Source: Ramlibacter algicola (lineage in GTDB: Bacteria; Pseudomonadota; Gammaproteobacteria; Burkholderiales; Burkholderiaceae_C). Taken from it: DNA of 64,000 nt. Each line of letters starts with the position of its first letter. Within the stretch, counting starts at the first letter, position 1. The notes beneath the pieces were generated by a model, which did not search any database, was not told the origin of the DNA, and saw only the letters and a list, made by a program, of their open reading frames with translations. The position numbers and the translations under genes were made by a program. The stretch is from contig NZ_JAEDAO010000001.1 of assembly GCF_016641735.1 (NCBI RefSeq), forward strand, positions 3,844,001 to 3,908,000, given 5' to 3'. Below are positions 43,343 through 52,114 of the stretch, piece by piece.

Positions 43343-44509
43343 ATGAACCAAACGCACATCTCTCTGACGGACACGCGAAACAGCGAAGTGGCTGGCGTCG
43401 AACTCGGGCGCGGCATCCGTGAAGCGTTCGGCGGTGCTCCTGCAGATGCCGTGGTGGTCTTTGCCTCCGCGCAACACGACTACGACAAGCTGCTGCAGGC
43501 GCTCGCAGCCGAGGCAGGCACGCAAACCATCGTCGGCTCATCGTCCGCAGGGGAGTTCACCAACCTAGGACGAGGCGAAGGGCAAGTGTCGGCGCTCGGC
43601 ATCCGTAGCAGCGACATGAAGTTCGCGGTCGGGCTCGGCCAAGGCGTGAGTCACGACCCCGCCGAGGCCGCGCGCCAGGCGATCGAAGGATTTCGTGGCC
43701 GGGGAAAGACGCAAGCCGCCTATCGCAATGCTCTGGTCATGACTGATGCGCTCGCCGGGCACACCGACGCGCTCGTGGAGGAATTGACGGTGCTCACCGG
43801 GGGCGCGTATCGCTTTTTCGGCGGAGGGGCGGGCGACGATGGACGGTTCCACTCCACGCACGTGTTCGCAGGGACCAAGGCTTACAGCAATGCCGTTTCG
43901 ACGCTTGAACTGCTGTCGGACAAGCCCATAGGGATCGGCGTGGCGCACGGCTGGCAGCCGGCAGGTCCCGGCCTGCGCGTCACACAGGCTGAAGGCACCC
44001 GGCTGGTGGGACTGAACGGAGCCCCGGCCATCGAGGCCATCGAGGAGCACGCCGCGAAGACGGGCCAGCGTTTCGATCCCGCCGATCCCTTGCCCTTCTT
44101 CCTGCATAACGTGCTTGGGATCCAGTCGCCTGGCGGCTACCGGTTGCGAGTGCCGCTTGCCGTTGGCGAGAACGGGGCCATCCTGTGCGCTGCAGCGGTT
44201 CCGGAAGGTGCTGTTGTTCACATCATGAAGACCGACGCAAGCTCGGCGGTGCAGGCTGCACGACAAGCAACTGAAGCCGCACTGGGCGCCCTCGAAGGAC
44301 ACAAGCCGTCGGCTGCGTTCGTCTTCGATTGCGTCGCAACGCGGCTGCGGCTGGGTCGCGCTTTCGAGGACGAACTCGAGGCGTGCGCGAAGCTTCTGGA
44401 GCCTGCAGGTTTCGTCGGGTGCAACACGTACGGACAGATCGCTCGCGCTGAAGGTCAGTTCAGCGGCTTCCACAACTGCACCGCCGTTGTCTGCGTGCTG
44501 CCGGAGTGA
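43343..44509 (+). CDS. FIST N-/C-domain signal-sensing protein
   Basis: A 388-aa soluble protein with FIST N (about residues 25-220) and FIST C (about 230-370) domains, an intracellular sensor module thought to bind small ligands such as amino acids. Recognisable segments are DAVVVFASAQHDYDKLLQAL, VGSSSAGEFTNLGRGEGQVS, GGGAGDDGRFHSTHVFAG and, in FIST C, CAAAVPEGAVVHIMKTD and PAGFVGCNTYGQIARAEGQF. The stop is 4 nt before the hybrid kinase start, so the two are almost certainly cotranscribed; FIST proteins commonly partner with kinases. The promoter candidate is TACAGT about 55 nt upstream. Confidence 0.88.
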   Translation: MNQTHISLTDTRNSEVAGVELGRGIREAFGGAPADAVVVFASAQHDYDKLLQALAAEAGTQTIVGSSSAGEFTNLGRGEGQVSALGIRSSDMKFAVGLGQGVSHDPAEAARQAIEGFRGRGKTQAAYRNALVMTDALAGHTDALVEELTVLTGGAYRFFGGGAGDDGRFHSTHVFAGTKAYSNAVSTLELLSDKPIGIGVAHGWQPAGPGLRVTQAEGTRLVGLNGAPAIEAIEEHAAKTGQRFDPADPLPFFLHNVLGIQSPGGYRLRVPLAVGENGAILCAAAVPEGAVVHIMKTDASSAVQAARQATEAALGALEGHKPSAAFVFDCVATRLRLGRAFEDELEACAKLLEPAGFVGCNTYGQIARAEGQFSGFHNCTAVVCVLPE

Positions 44510-44513
44510 GCCC

Positions 44514-46154
44514 GTGCCGCGACAGTTGCGGCCCCTCGTCGAAGGACTAGCCCGGGAGGGCGGACGCGAGGAGGCCGCCAGGCAGCTCGCCGAGGCGGTC
44601 GGTGCGCGCCACCTCCTGATCTACGTCCTTGACGCCGAGCTCGGGGTGATGCTTCCCGCCCCTGGCATGCCCAAGACGATCACGGCTGGACGTTCTTGGC
44701 GCGAACTGATGGCCCGATGTGCAGCCGCAGCAGATGGGGAGCAGGCTCCGTCGGTGGTCGAGGTTTTCAATTGCCAGTGGCACGCTCGATGCATCGTGGT
44801 GCGCGCGTGCGCGTTCGTACTGCTCGGGGAGGAGCAGTGCACTTTCCCGTCCGAGCTGGTCGATCAACTCCCCGTGCTCGGCGAACTCCTTCATGCGCAG
44901 GCCGCCCTGCGGATCGGCATGGCAGAAGTTGCGGCGGCGCGTGACGCGGCCACGCGCGCGCACCAGTTGGCGGCGGCCTTGGACGCGACCCGTGCGGCTG
45001 CGGCCGAGCTCAATGTCCAACTCCGCGTGGAGCACCAGCGGAAAGACGAGTTCCTGGCGATGCTGGCGCACGAACTGCGCAATCCGCTGGCTCCTGTGAT
45101 GACTTCGATCGAGGTGCTTCGCCGCCTGAAGCCGGACAACCAGAGCGCCCGCGACCGCCACCTTTCGATCATGGCGCGCCAGATGCAGCAGCTCGCCCAC
45201 CTCGTGGACGACCTCCTCGACGTCTCCCGTGTCAGCCGCGGGCTGATCGAACTCCGGCGGGCGGCGGTCAGACTCCCTGATGTGGTCAACGACGCCGTCG
45301 AGGCTACTGCGCCCCTGCTCGCCAGCCGCGGGCACACCCTGACGTGCACGGTTCCTGCGCAAGGCTTCTACGTGGATGGCGACCGGGTTCGTCTCGTGCA
45401 GGTGTTCTCGAACCTGCTGAACAACGCCGCCAAGTACACGGAGCCCGGTGGCCGCGTCGAAGTGCAGCTGCACGAAGCTGGAGACCGGGCGCAGGTGGCG
45501 ATCCGCGACAACGGCGTGGGGATCCCTCCCGAAATGCTGACCAGCATCTTCGACCTGTTCACCCAGGTGCCTGGGTCGATCGACCGCGCGCCTGGTGGCT
45601 TGGGGATCGGCCTCACCCTTGCGCGCACGCTTGTGGAATTGCACGGCGGCTCCATCGAGGCGCGGAGTGGCGGCGTTGGCAAGGGCAGTGAGTTCATCGT
45701 CACCTTGCCACTTGTGGCCGAGCCGGTCGTCGTTTCGCCTGAGCGGGGCACGCACCTGACGTCCGAACTTCCCGAGCATGTCCTGGTCGTCGACGACAAC
45801 GTCGATGCGGCGGAGACATTGGCGGAGGTGTTCCGGATGGGTGGCGCGCGGGTGACTGTCGCCCATGACGGTGGACAGGCGCTGCAAATCGCGGCGTCCG
45901 GAGACCTCCCGCAACTGGTTCTGCTCGACATCGGTCTACCGGGCATGGACGGATTCGAGGTCGCGCGGGAATGGCGCCGCCGTTTCGGTTTGTCCTCGCG
46001 GATCGTCGCACTGACCGGGTATGGAGGTCCCGAGGACCGGCACCGCACGAGCCGCGGGGGGTTTGATGCGCATCTGGTGAAACCGGTCACCATGGAGTCC
46101 ATCGAAGCGACCTTGCGCTCGATCGCTACGAAGGCTTTGTCCGCAGGCAAGTAG
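44514..46154 (+). CDS. Hybrid sensor histidine kinase/response regulator
   Basis: A 546-aa soluble kinase. I chose the GTG at 44514 because GGAG lies 7 nt upstream and it follows the FIST stop directly; an in-frame start at 44487 overlaps FIST by 23 nt. The N-terminal ~150 residues look like a GAF-like sensor (HLLIYVLDAELGVMLPAPG). Then a helical linker, HisKA with His in MLAHELRNPLAPVMTS, HATPase with N-box NLLNNAAKYTEPGG, G1 DNGVGIPPEML and G2 GGLGIGLTLARTLVELHGG, and a C-terminal receiver with the phospho-Asp in LLDIGLPGMDG, Thr in ALTGYG and Lys in HLVKPVTM. It probably reads the FIST sensor. Confidence 0.92.
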   Translation: MPRQLRPLVEGLAREGGREEAARQLAEAVGARHLLIYVLDAELGVMLPAPGMPKTITAGRSWRELMARCAAAADGEQAPSVVEVFNCQWHARCIVVRACAFVLLGEEQCTFPSELVDQLPVLGELLHAQAALRIGMAEVAAARDAATRAHQLAAALDATRAAAAELNVQLRVEHQRKDEFLAMLAHELRNPLAPVMTSIEVLRRLKPDNQSARDRHLSIMARQMQQLAHLVDDLLDVSRVSRGLIELRRAAVRLPDVVNDAVEATAPLLASRGHTLTCTVPAQGFYVDGDRVRLVQVFSNLLNNAAKYTEPGGRVEVQLHEAGDRAQVAIRDNGVGIPPEMLTSIFDLFTQVPGSIDRAPGGLGIGLTLARTLVELHGGSIEARSGGVGKGSEFIVTLPLVAEPVVVSPERGTHLTSELPEHVLVVDDNVDAAETLAEVFRMGGARVTVAHDGGQALQIAASGDLPQLVLLDIGLPGMDGFEVAREWRRRFGLSSRIVALTGYGGPEDRHRTSRGGFDAHLVKPVTMESIEATLRSIATKALSAGK

Positions 46155-46305
46155 CAGCCTGCCCGCGGATATTCGGGACGCTCGAACGTTCGCTTGCAGC
46201 CAGCGACCGCGTGCACGCCAGGCAACCGATGTCGACCGCCGCGCCATCGTTCCCACCCGCCGGATCTACACTTCTTGCGGTGGACAACGAGAAGCAGCGC
46301 AGGCC

Positions 46306-47550
46306 GTGAGTGCCGTCAGCATCGGTTTCTGGGGAGCCTTCTTCGGCTCAACCGCGTTTGCCCTGACCGTCGCCGTCCTGGCTTTTTGGCGTGCGGCGCC
46401 CAAGGTGGCCTCCACGACGTCGTTGGCCATCCTTCTCTCGTGCGCCTATGCCGTCCTCTTTCTCGGTTGGGTGCCGGGACTTGGTGGCGTCCTGCTCATG
46501 CGTCTCCAGGCGCTGGTTGGAGTCATCGCCGCCGCAATCCTTTGCTTGCTGCTATTCATTCTCCTCGGAACGTTCCGCACGCGACGGAGCCAGTCGCTGG
46601 CACGTTGGGCGGCAATTGCGGCCGCACTGGCAGCATCTACGGCCCTCCTTGCGCTACCCCCGCACGTCGGCCTGCAATTCGCGGTCGGCATCACGTTCCT
46701 CGTCGCAGGAGCGGCCATCCTGGTCTCGATGGTCAGCGCCCGGCGCGGCGAACGCGCCGGCTGGTTCACGCTGGCCGGCCTTCCTTGCGCCTGCCTGGGC
46801 ATGGCGGGCCTCGACTGGTACGCGCTGCGTGCCGCGGCGACGCCGTGGCAAGTCCACATCGCAGGCGCCATGGGCGGGATGGGATTCATAGCCTGCTTTG
46901 GCACGGCGATGTGGTCGCGGTATGCCTATCTGATCGAGGTGCGCAACGTCGTCAGCCATGGGCCCAACTTCGATCCCGTGAGCAGGATGCCGACGTATGT
47001 CGATGGTGATGCACTGCAAACCGCCTTCTCGGGCATACCGGGACGGGGTTACGGTGTGGTGGTCGTGTCCCTGAGTAACCTCGAGGCGCTGGAGCAGTTG
47101 CATGGCCGTGCCGCCTACAACCATGCGGTCTTCGTATGTGCTTCGCGGCTGCGCAGGCTCCAGTTTGCTGGAGTCGACTTGATCCGGCTCCCCGAAGACT
47201 CATTCGCCTTGCTGACGCAACACCCAGAGAGCGCGCAGCACCTGATCGATCAGGCCCGACGAATCCTGAGGCGCTTGACGCGTCCGATCACGTTACAGAC
47301 GAGCCAGCACCCCGACGAGGGGCTCGAAGGTCCCGTGTGGGAGGCCAGCGTCGGCCTTGGGGTGATCCTGGAGCCAACTGATTGCTCCGTTGACCTCGTG
47401 ATCGCCGGTGCAAGGTCCATCGCGAGGAGCGCTTGGAGCTTCGACAGTTGCATGGCCTGGTTCGACGAAGTCACGAATTCAATTTGCGAGCTGCCGCTGG
47501 ATGACCGCGAGTCGTCCATGGCGAGAGATCGGCTGGCGACCGCGGCTTGA
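46306..47550 (+). CDS. Membrane protein with a degenerate GGDEF domain
   Basis: A 414-aa protein, start GTG at 46306. Residues 5-205 form about six to seven helices (WGAFFGSTAFALTVAVLAFW, LQALVGVIAAAILCLLLFIL, FAVGITFLVAGAAILVSM). The C-terminal part aligns with GGDEF diguanylate cyclases: FDPVSRMPT corresponds to the start motif D-P-L-T-G-L-P-N, but the active-site motif reads RLPEDSFALL where R-x-GGDEF is expected (GGDEF to PEDSF; Asp kept, Glu lost). It is therefore probably not a cyclase and might sense c-di-GMP or act as a scaffold. It is 151 nt downstream of the hybrid kinase on the same strand. Confidence 0.78.
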   Translation: MSAVSIGFWGAFFGSTAFALTVAVLAFWRAAPKVASTTSLAILLSCAYAVLFLGWVPGLGGVLLMRLQALVGVIAAAILCLLLFILLGTFRTRRSQSLARWAAIAAALAASTALLALPPHVGLQFAVGITFLVAGAAILVSMVSARRGERAGWFTLAGLPCACLGMAGLDWYALRAAATPWQVHIAGAMGGMGFIACFGTAMWSRYAYLIEVRNVVSHGPNFDPVSRMPTYVDGDALQTAFSGIPGRGYGVVVVSLSNLEALEQLHGRAAYNHAVFVCASRLRRLQFAGVDLIRLPEDSFALLTQHPESAQHLIDQARRILRRLTRPITLQTSQHPDEGLEGPVWEASVGLGVILEPTDCSVDLVIAGARSIARSAWSFDSCMAWFDEVTNSICELPLDDRESSMARDRLATAA

Positions 47551-47834
47551 CAAATGGCGCCTGCCCGACGCCATCGGCCAGAAGCAGCCGATCTGAACAG
47601 TTGCCGGCGCTCCCATCGCATCACCTGATACTTCGGCGAGCCGATCACTCGCTCGTCAACTTCATTGGCCTGCGGAGTTCAGAGGCGCAGCAGCTGCGCC
47701 GGGTCTGGTGATCGGCCGGTGGCGCAAGCGATAGGAGGACCTGCATTCAGAAACTGTCGCGCAGCAGAGCTGGTGCTCGGTTCTCGAGCCTCAGCGCACC
47801 CGCGAATGAACTGCCGCCAAATTGGCGGACGGCT

Positions 47835-48185
47835 TCAGCGAGGGATCAGTTCGGCCCAGGTCTTCATGCGCTCGCCGATCGCGGGACCCGCGTAGCCCCG
47901 CACCAGGGCGGGGTTCTTCAGCGTCATTTGCGAACGCAGCATCATGCGCACCCAGTCATCCCGCTCAGTCAGAGCCGTTAGCTTCTGCGGCGCTCCCCGA
48001 AACACGAAGTAGCCCGCGATGCCGACGCCGCGCGGCTCGAGGTACAGCACATCGAACGACTCGACTGCCCCCTCATTCTTGAGGCCCTCAGCGTACTTCA
48101 TGAAGTCGCGAAAGAGTTCAGTTCCCAACAGCTCGCGCCCGGGCAAAGCGCGGTCCCAGGTCAGGAGTATCGCGTTCGTCTTCAT
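47835..48185 (-). CDS. Conserved hypothetical protein
   Basis: A 116-aa soluble protein of alpha/beta type, not assigned to a family. It opens with a strand (NAILLTWDRALPGRELLG), and segments such as VESFDVLYLEPRGVGIAGYF and WVRMMLRSQMTLKNPALVRG look like those of small dimeric barrel proteins. A strong AGGAG sits 5 nt before the ATG. There is no signal peptide or membrane segment. It stands alone on the minus strand between spacers. Confidence 0.6.
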   Translation of the reverse strand: MKTNAILLTWDRALPGRELLGTELFRDFMKYAEGLKNEGAVESFDVLYLEPRGVGIAGYFVFRGAPQKLTALTERDDWVRMMLRSQMTLKNPALVRGYAGPAIGERMKTWAELIPR

Positions 48186-48607
48186 CAGAGCTCCTTGTGC
48201 GGCGTCAAATGCCGGCGACTAGATTCGTGCGGGGGACCCGGGCTGGCAAGGGACTGATGTCCTGTGACAACTGAATCCTGCGCGTTCGTGAGGCCGGTCG
48301 ATTGCGCCGCGAACCCTGAACGAAGAACGAAGAACGAAGAACGCGTGGACTGTCTGGCAGCGTACAAACAAATGGCGCGCGATCCGCAAGAATTCTCGCG
48401 GAACACTGCACGAGACAAGCAAGATGCCCGGATCACCACCCCCCGGCCAGCGCTCCGGGGAAGGAACATCAGGACTGTGGAATCACATCCGTGACGACGA
48501 CCAGCGCAAAGCAGGCGAGCCTGACGGTCGCTCGAATGACGATGCGCGGGAGCAGTACAGCCGGGAGGGCGAACAGCAGCAGTCGCCGGATCAGGGCTGA
48601 GGGTCCG
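48186..48607. other. Spacer with a heptamer tandem repeat, no gene seen
   Basis: 422 nt upstream of the hypothetical gene and downstream of the Crp/Fnr gene. It contains the GAACGAA repeat at 48318-48343. Frames crossing the repeat read only its codon cycle and show no protein-like features. Confidence 0.5.
48318..48343 (+). repeat. GAACGAA heptamer tandem repeat
   Basis: Three complete GAACGAA units followed by GAACG. A 7-bp unit is prone to slippage, but no gene reading frame clearly depends on it. Confidence 0.8.
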
Positions 48608-49423
48608 TCAGCGTGGGCTTTGTCGCAGCGTCACCGTCGGGATGTCGCCAGCGTCCGAGATCAACTGGCGCTGGGGCAGGTAGTGCAGGAGCAGGTCAGT
48701 CTCCCTCTTGACAACGCGGTAGCACTCGCAACTCAAGGACTCCAGCCGGGAACGGTCCAGGACTTCGATCAGCCCGCGTGCGTAAGAGATCACTCCCAGC
48801 TGCTCCAGCTTGGACGCAGCTACCGTGACGCCGGCGCGGCGAACCCCGAGCATGTTGCTGATGAAGTCCTGGGTCATGGTCAGCCGGTTATGCGAGAGCC
48901 GGTCCATCGACAGGAGCAACCACCGGCACAGCTGCTGGTCGATGGTGTGGTGCCGGTTGCAGACCGCCGTCTGCGCCACCTGCGTGATGAGCGCCTGCGT
49001 GTACCGCAGCATCAGCAGCAGCAGCTCGCCGTGCCGGTTGAATTCCTCCTTGACCCGGGCCCTGGGCAGCCGGTAGGCGTGGCCTGCGCTCTGCACGAGC
49101 GAGCGGCTGGGCGTGCTCTCGCCACCCATGTACAAGGTGATGCCCAGCAATCCTTCGTTGCCGACCACGGAGATGGCAGTCGAAGACCCGTTTTCCATCA
49201 GGTACTGCATCGAGATGATGGAGTCGGTCGGGAAGTAGACGTGGCGCATCGGGCGCCCTGCTTCGTACATCAGGGCGCGCAACGACAGCTCGGCCAGTTC
49301 CAGGTGCGGGAAGAGCCGCCCCTGCACCTCGGGTGACAACGCCGCCAGCAGGTGGTTCTGCCTCGGATGCGGGGCAGGGCCCGCGCCGGGCGGTTCGCCG
49401 CTGCGGGAGGATGCCTTGGCCAT
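48608..49423 (-). CDS. Crp/Fnr-family transcriptional regulator
   Basis: A 271-aa regulator. The cyclic-nucleotide-binding-like domain (about residues 30-150) has PEVQGRLFPHLELAELSLRA, YFPTDSIISMQYLMENGSST and VGNEGLLGITLYMGGEST. It lacks the Fnr Fe-S cysteines and the classic cAMP-binding Arg-Ser signature is not obvious, so its ligand is unknown. The C-terminal winged helix is WLLLSMDRLSHNRLTMTQDF, then ISNMLGVRRAGVTVAASKLE. It lies downstream of a frameshifted open frame after glmS and may be partly cotranscribed with glmS. Confidence 0.87.
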   Translation of the reverse strand: MAKASSRSGEPPGAGPAPHPRQNHLLAALSPEVQGRLFPHLELAELSLRALMYEAGRPMRHVYFPTDSIISMQYLMENGSSTAISVVGNEGLLGITLYMGGESTPSRSLVQSAGHAYRLPRARVKEEFNRHGELLLLMLRYTQALITQVAQTAVCNRHHTIDQQLCRWLLLSMDRLSHNRLTMTQDFISNMLGVRRAGVTVAASKLEQLGVISYARGLIEVLDRSRLESLSCECYRVVKRETDLLLHYLPQRQLISDAGDIPTVTLRQSPR

Positions 49424-49426
49424 GCC

Positions 49427-49643
49427 TCAGGTTGCCTCGATGTTGGGAAGCAGGCGATCGTACTCGGCGCCGGCCTGCACCACCGCCTGGCTGGAGGTGG
49501 ATCCATTCGCTCTTGGCCAGTGCCGCCAGCACCAGTTGGCGCGAGGATCGCGCCGCCTCGAGGACCTGGCGAAGGGAGAAGACATCGAGCGACTCCCAAT
49601 CATCATCGAAGAATGCGCGCGGGCTGGCTTCACGGCATGGCCG
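49427..49643 (-). pseudogene. Frameshifted small reading frame between glmS and the Crp/Fnr gene
   Basis: Directly after the glmS stop, one minus-strand frame reads natural protein (FFDDDWESLDVFSLRQVLEA and LVLAALAKSEWIHL), then becomes Gly/Arg-rich. The +1 frame takes over with SSQAVVQAGAEYDRLLPNIE, ending in a stop just before the Crp/Fnr ATG. The two halves together look like one small acidic protein of about 70 residues with a single frame change near 49490-49510. No start codon is evident in the first frame. It may be a decaying gene, a sequencing error or a frameshifted coding unit. Confidence 0.5.
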
Positions 49644-51494
49644 TCATTCGACGGTCACGCTCTTCGCCAGATTCCTGGGCTTGTCCACATCCGTCCCTCG
49701 CGCGCAAGCCGTGTGATACGCGAGCAGCTGCAGCGGCACGACGTGCAGCAGCGGGCTCAAGGGTCCATAGTGCTCGGGCATGCGGATGACGTTGATGCCG
49801 TCCTCGCTCTCGATGCGGGTGTCGGCATCGGCCAGCACGTACAGCACGCCGCCGCGCGCGCGCACTTCCTGCATGTTGCTCTTGAGCTTTTCCAGCAGCG
49901 CGTCGTTCGGCGCCACCGTCACCACCGGCATCGAGCTGGTGACGAGCGCCAACGGACCGTGCTTCAACTCGCCGGCGGCGTAGGCCTCGGCGTGGATGTA
50001 GGTGATCTCCTTGAGCTTGAGCGCACCTTCCATCGCGATCGGGTAGTGCAGGCCGCGGCCGAGGAACAGCGCGTTCTCCTTGTTGGCGAACTGTTCGGCC
50101 CAGCCGATCACCTGCGGTTCCAGTGCCAGCACGGCCGACAGCGCGGCGGGCAGGTGGCGCATCGCCTGCAGGTGCTCGGCGGCTTGCGTCTCGGTGAGCC
50201 GGCCCTTGGTCTCGGCGAGCGACAACGTCAGCAGGAACAGCCCTGCGAGCTGCGTCGTGAAAGCCTTGGTCGAAGCGACGCCGATCTCGGCGCCGGCGCG
50301 CGTGATGTACGCCAGCTTGCACTCGCGCACCATCGCCGACGTCGACACGTTGCAGATGGTCAGCGTGTGCTCCATGCCGAGCGAGCGCGCGTGCCGCAAC
50401 GCGGCCAGCGTGTCGGCCGTCTCGCCGGATTGCGAGATCGTCACGACCAGCGTGCGTGGGTTGGGCACGGACTCGCGGTACCGGTACTCGCTGGCGATCT
50501 CCACCTGGGTCGGGATCTTCGCGATGCCTTCCAGCCAGTACTTGGCCGCGCAGCCGCTGTAGTAGCTGGTGCCGCAGGCGAGGACCAGGACCGAGTCGAT
50601 CTCCTGGAACACCTTGAAGGCCGTGTCGCCGAACAGCTCGGGGACGATGGCCTGGACGCCTTCCAGCGTGTCCGCGATCGCGCGCGGCTGCTCGAAGATT
50701 TCCTTCTGCATGTAGTGCCGGTACGGCCCGAGCTCCGCCGCGCCGCTGTGCGCGTGCACGGTCTTCACCGGGCGCGTCGCGGGCTTGCCGCTGCGGTCGA
50801 CGATCCAGTGCTTGCCCAGCTGCACGTCGACGACGTCGCCCTCGTCCAGGTACACGATCTGGTCCGTCACGCCGGCCAGCGCCATCGCGTCGCTGGCCAG
50901 GAAGTTCTCGCCGTCCTCGACGCCCACGCCGAGCACCATCGGCGAGCCGGCGCGCGCGCCGATGACCCGGTGCGGCTCGTCCTTGCAGAACACCGCGATC
51001 GCGTACGCGCCGTGCAGGCGGCCGACCGCGGACTTCACAGCTTCGAACAGGTCGCCGTCGTACAGGCTGTCGACCAGGTGCGAGATCACCTCGGTGTCGG
51101 TCTGGCTGGCGAACTGGTAACCCTTGGCCTTCAGTTGCGCCCGCAGGTCGTCGTGGTTCTCGATGATCCCGTTGTGCACCAGCGCGATGCGGCCCGCGCG
51201 CTTGTCGGCGCCCTCGCCCGGACCGTGGCTGAAATGCGGGTGCGCGTTGTGCACCGCCGGCGCACCGTGCGTGGCCCAGCGCGTGTGCGCGATGCCGGTG
51301 GTGCCGGTGATGTGCTCGCGTTCGACCTGCGTCGCCAGTTCCGCCACGCGCGACACGCTGCGCGCGCGTTTCAGGCCGCCGGCATGCACGGCGATGCCGC
51401 ACGAGTCATAGCCGCGGTATTCCAGGCGCTGCAGGCCCTGGACGAGGACGGGGACGATGTTGCGGGTCGAGACCGCGGCGACGATTCCACACAT
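49644..51494 (-). CDS. glmS: Glutamine:fructose-6-phosphate aminotransferase
   Basis: First step of UDP-GlcNAc synthesis, supplying GlcN-6-P for peptidoglycan and LPS. 616 aa, with the N-terminal nucleophile Cys2 in [12 protein letters not shown] (class II amidotransferase), [11 protein letters not shown] for ammonia-channel and substrate contacts, and two SIS domains ([28 protein letters not shown]). The end [10 protein letters not shown] is typical. AGGAG lies 9 nt before the ATG. It is divergent from an Lrp-type regulator with glmU beyond it, an arrangement linking all three. No glmS ribozyme was seen, as expected outside Firmicutes. Confidence 0.97.
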   Translation of the reverse strand: MCGIVAAVSTRNIVPVLVQGLQRLEYRGYDSCGIAVHAGGLKRARSVSRVAELATQVEREHITGTTGIAHTRWATHGAPAVHNAHPHFSHGPGEGADKRAGRIALVHNGIIENHDDLRAQLKAKGYQFASQTDTEVISHLVDSLYDGDLFEAVKSAVGRLHGAYAIAVFCKDEPHRVIGARAGSPMVLGVGVEDGENFLASDAMALAGVTDQIVYLDEGDVVDVQLGKHWIVDRSGKPATRPVKTVHAHSGAAELGPYRHYMQKEIFEQPRAIADTLEGVQAIVPELFGDTAFKVFQEIDSVLVLACGTSYYSGCAAKYWLEGIAKIPTQVEIASEYRYRESVPNPRTLVVTISQSGETADTLAALRHARSLGMEHTLTICNVSTSAMVRECKLAYITRAGAEIGVASTKAFTTQLAGLFLLTLSLAETKGRLTETQAAEHLQAMRHLPAALSAVLALEPQVIGWAEQFANKENALFLGRGLHYPIAMEGALKLKEITYIHAEAYAAGELKHGPLALVTSSMPVVTVAPNDALLEKLKSNMQEVRARGGVLYVLADADTRIESEDGINVIRMPEHYGPLSPLLHVVPLQLLAYHTACARGTDVDKPRNLAKSVTVE

Positions 51495-51613
51495 GGCGTT
51501 GCTCCTTCAGCGTGGCGGGACTGTAGGAGCCTCGGCGCGAAAGAAGCTCTCTAAATTCATAAATTGTCGGAACTTCCTTTCGATGAGGAGAGGAAATGCA
51601 ATATTCGTTCATG

Positions 51614-51619
51614 TAAACT
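51614..51619 (+). promoter_or_regulatory. Candidate -10 box (TAAACT) for the Lrp-type gene, implying a leaderless message
   Basis: TAAACT is separated from the ATG at 51626 by 6 nt (TAAACTGGTTTCATG), and no Shine-Dalgarno is present. It is the same hexamer and nearly the same spacing as upstream of cca. Confidence 0.4.
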
Positions 51620-51625
51620 GGTTTC

Positions 51626-52114
51626 ATGGAATCCTTGGACGCCATCGACCTGGCTCTTCTGGACCAGTTGCAGGCCGACGCCAGCCTGACAAACCAGGCG
51701 CTGGCGGCCAAGGTGCACGTGTCCGCCCCCACGTGCCTGCGTCGCGTGGCCCGGTTGCGGCAACTCGGGCTGGTCGAGCGGCAGGTGGCGATCCTCGATC
51801 GCGACAAGCTCGCGCCGCTTCTGGGGCACGGCCTGCAGGCGCTGGTGGAGATCACGCTGGATCGCCAGGACGACCAGGCGATGACGGCGTTCGAGGAGCG
51901 CGCGGTCGCCGACACCGCCGTGCAGCAGTGCTACCGCGTCTCGCCCGGCCCCGACTTCATCCTGGTCGTGCAGGCCGACGACATGCCGGGCTACCTGCAG
52001 GTGGCGCAGCGGCTGTTCACCGCCGATGCGAACGTGCGCAACGTGAAGGCGTTCTTCGCCGTCAGGCGCGCCAAGTTCGACCCGCGCATCGCGTTGCCCA
52101 AGCGCGGCGCCTGA
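51626..52114 (+). CDS. Lrp/AsnC-family transcriptional regulator
   Basis: A 162-aa regulator. N-terminal helix-turn-helix domain (LDAIDLALLDQLQADASLTN, QALAAKVHVSAPTCLRRVAR, LRQLGLVERQVAIL) and a C-terminal RAM ligand-binding domain (LGHGLQALVEITLDRQD, CYRVSPGPDFILVVQADDMP, VRNVKAFFAVRRAKFD). It lies between divergent glmS and convergent glmU, with its stop directly next to the glmU stop. The position suggests a role in amino-sugar or amino-acid-linked control of these genes, which is inference. Confidence 0.92.
   Translation: MESLDAIDLALLDQLQADASLTNQALAAKVHVSAPTCLRRVARLRQLGLVERQVAILDRDKLAPLLGHGLQALVEITLDRQDDQAMTAFEERAVADTAVQQCYRVSPGPDFILVVQADDMPGYLQVAQRLFTADANVRNVKAFFAVRRAKFDPRIALPKRGA

Noticed and set aside
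42794..43525. Minus-strand open frame crossing the spacer before the FIST gene
   Set aside because: Covers the end of one gene and the start of another in antisense and has no domain or sensible composition in the spacer part.
48318..48343. Short repeats as a CRISPR array
   Set aside because: Units are 7 bp and contiguous with no spacers; there are no cas genes.
49424..51625. glmS ribozyme or small-RNA site near glmS
   Set aside because: The glmS ribozyme is a Gram-positive feature and no matching core was seen in the leader between 51495 and 51625.
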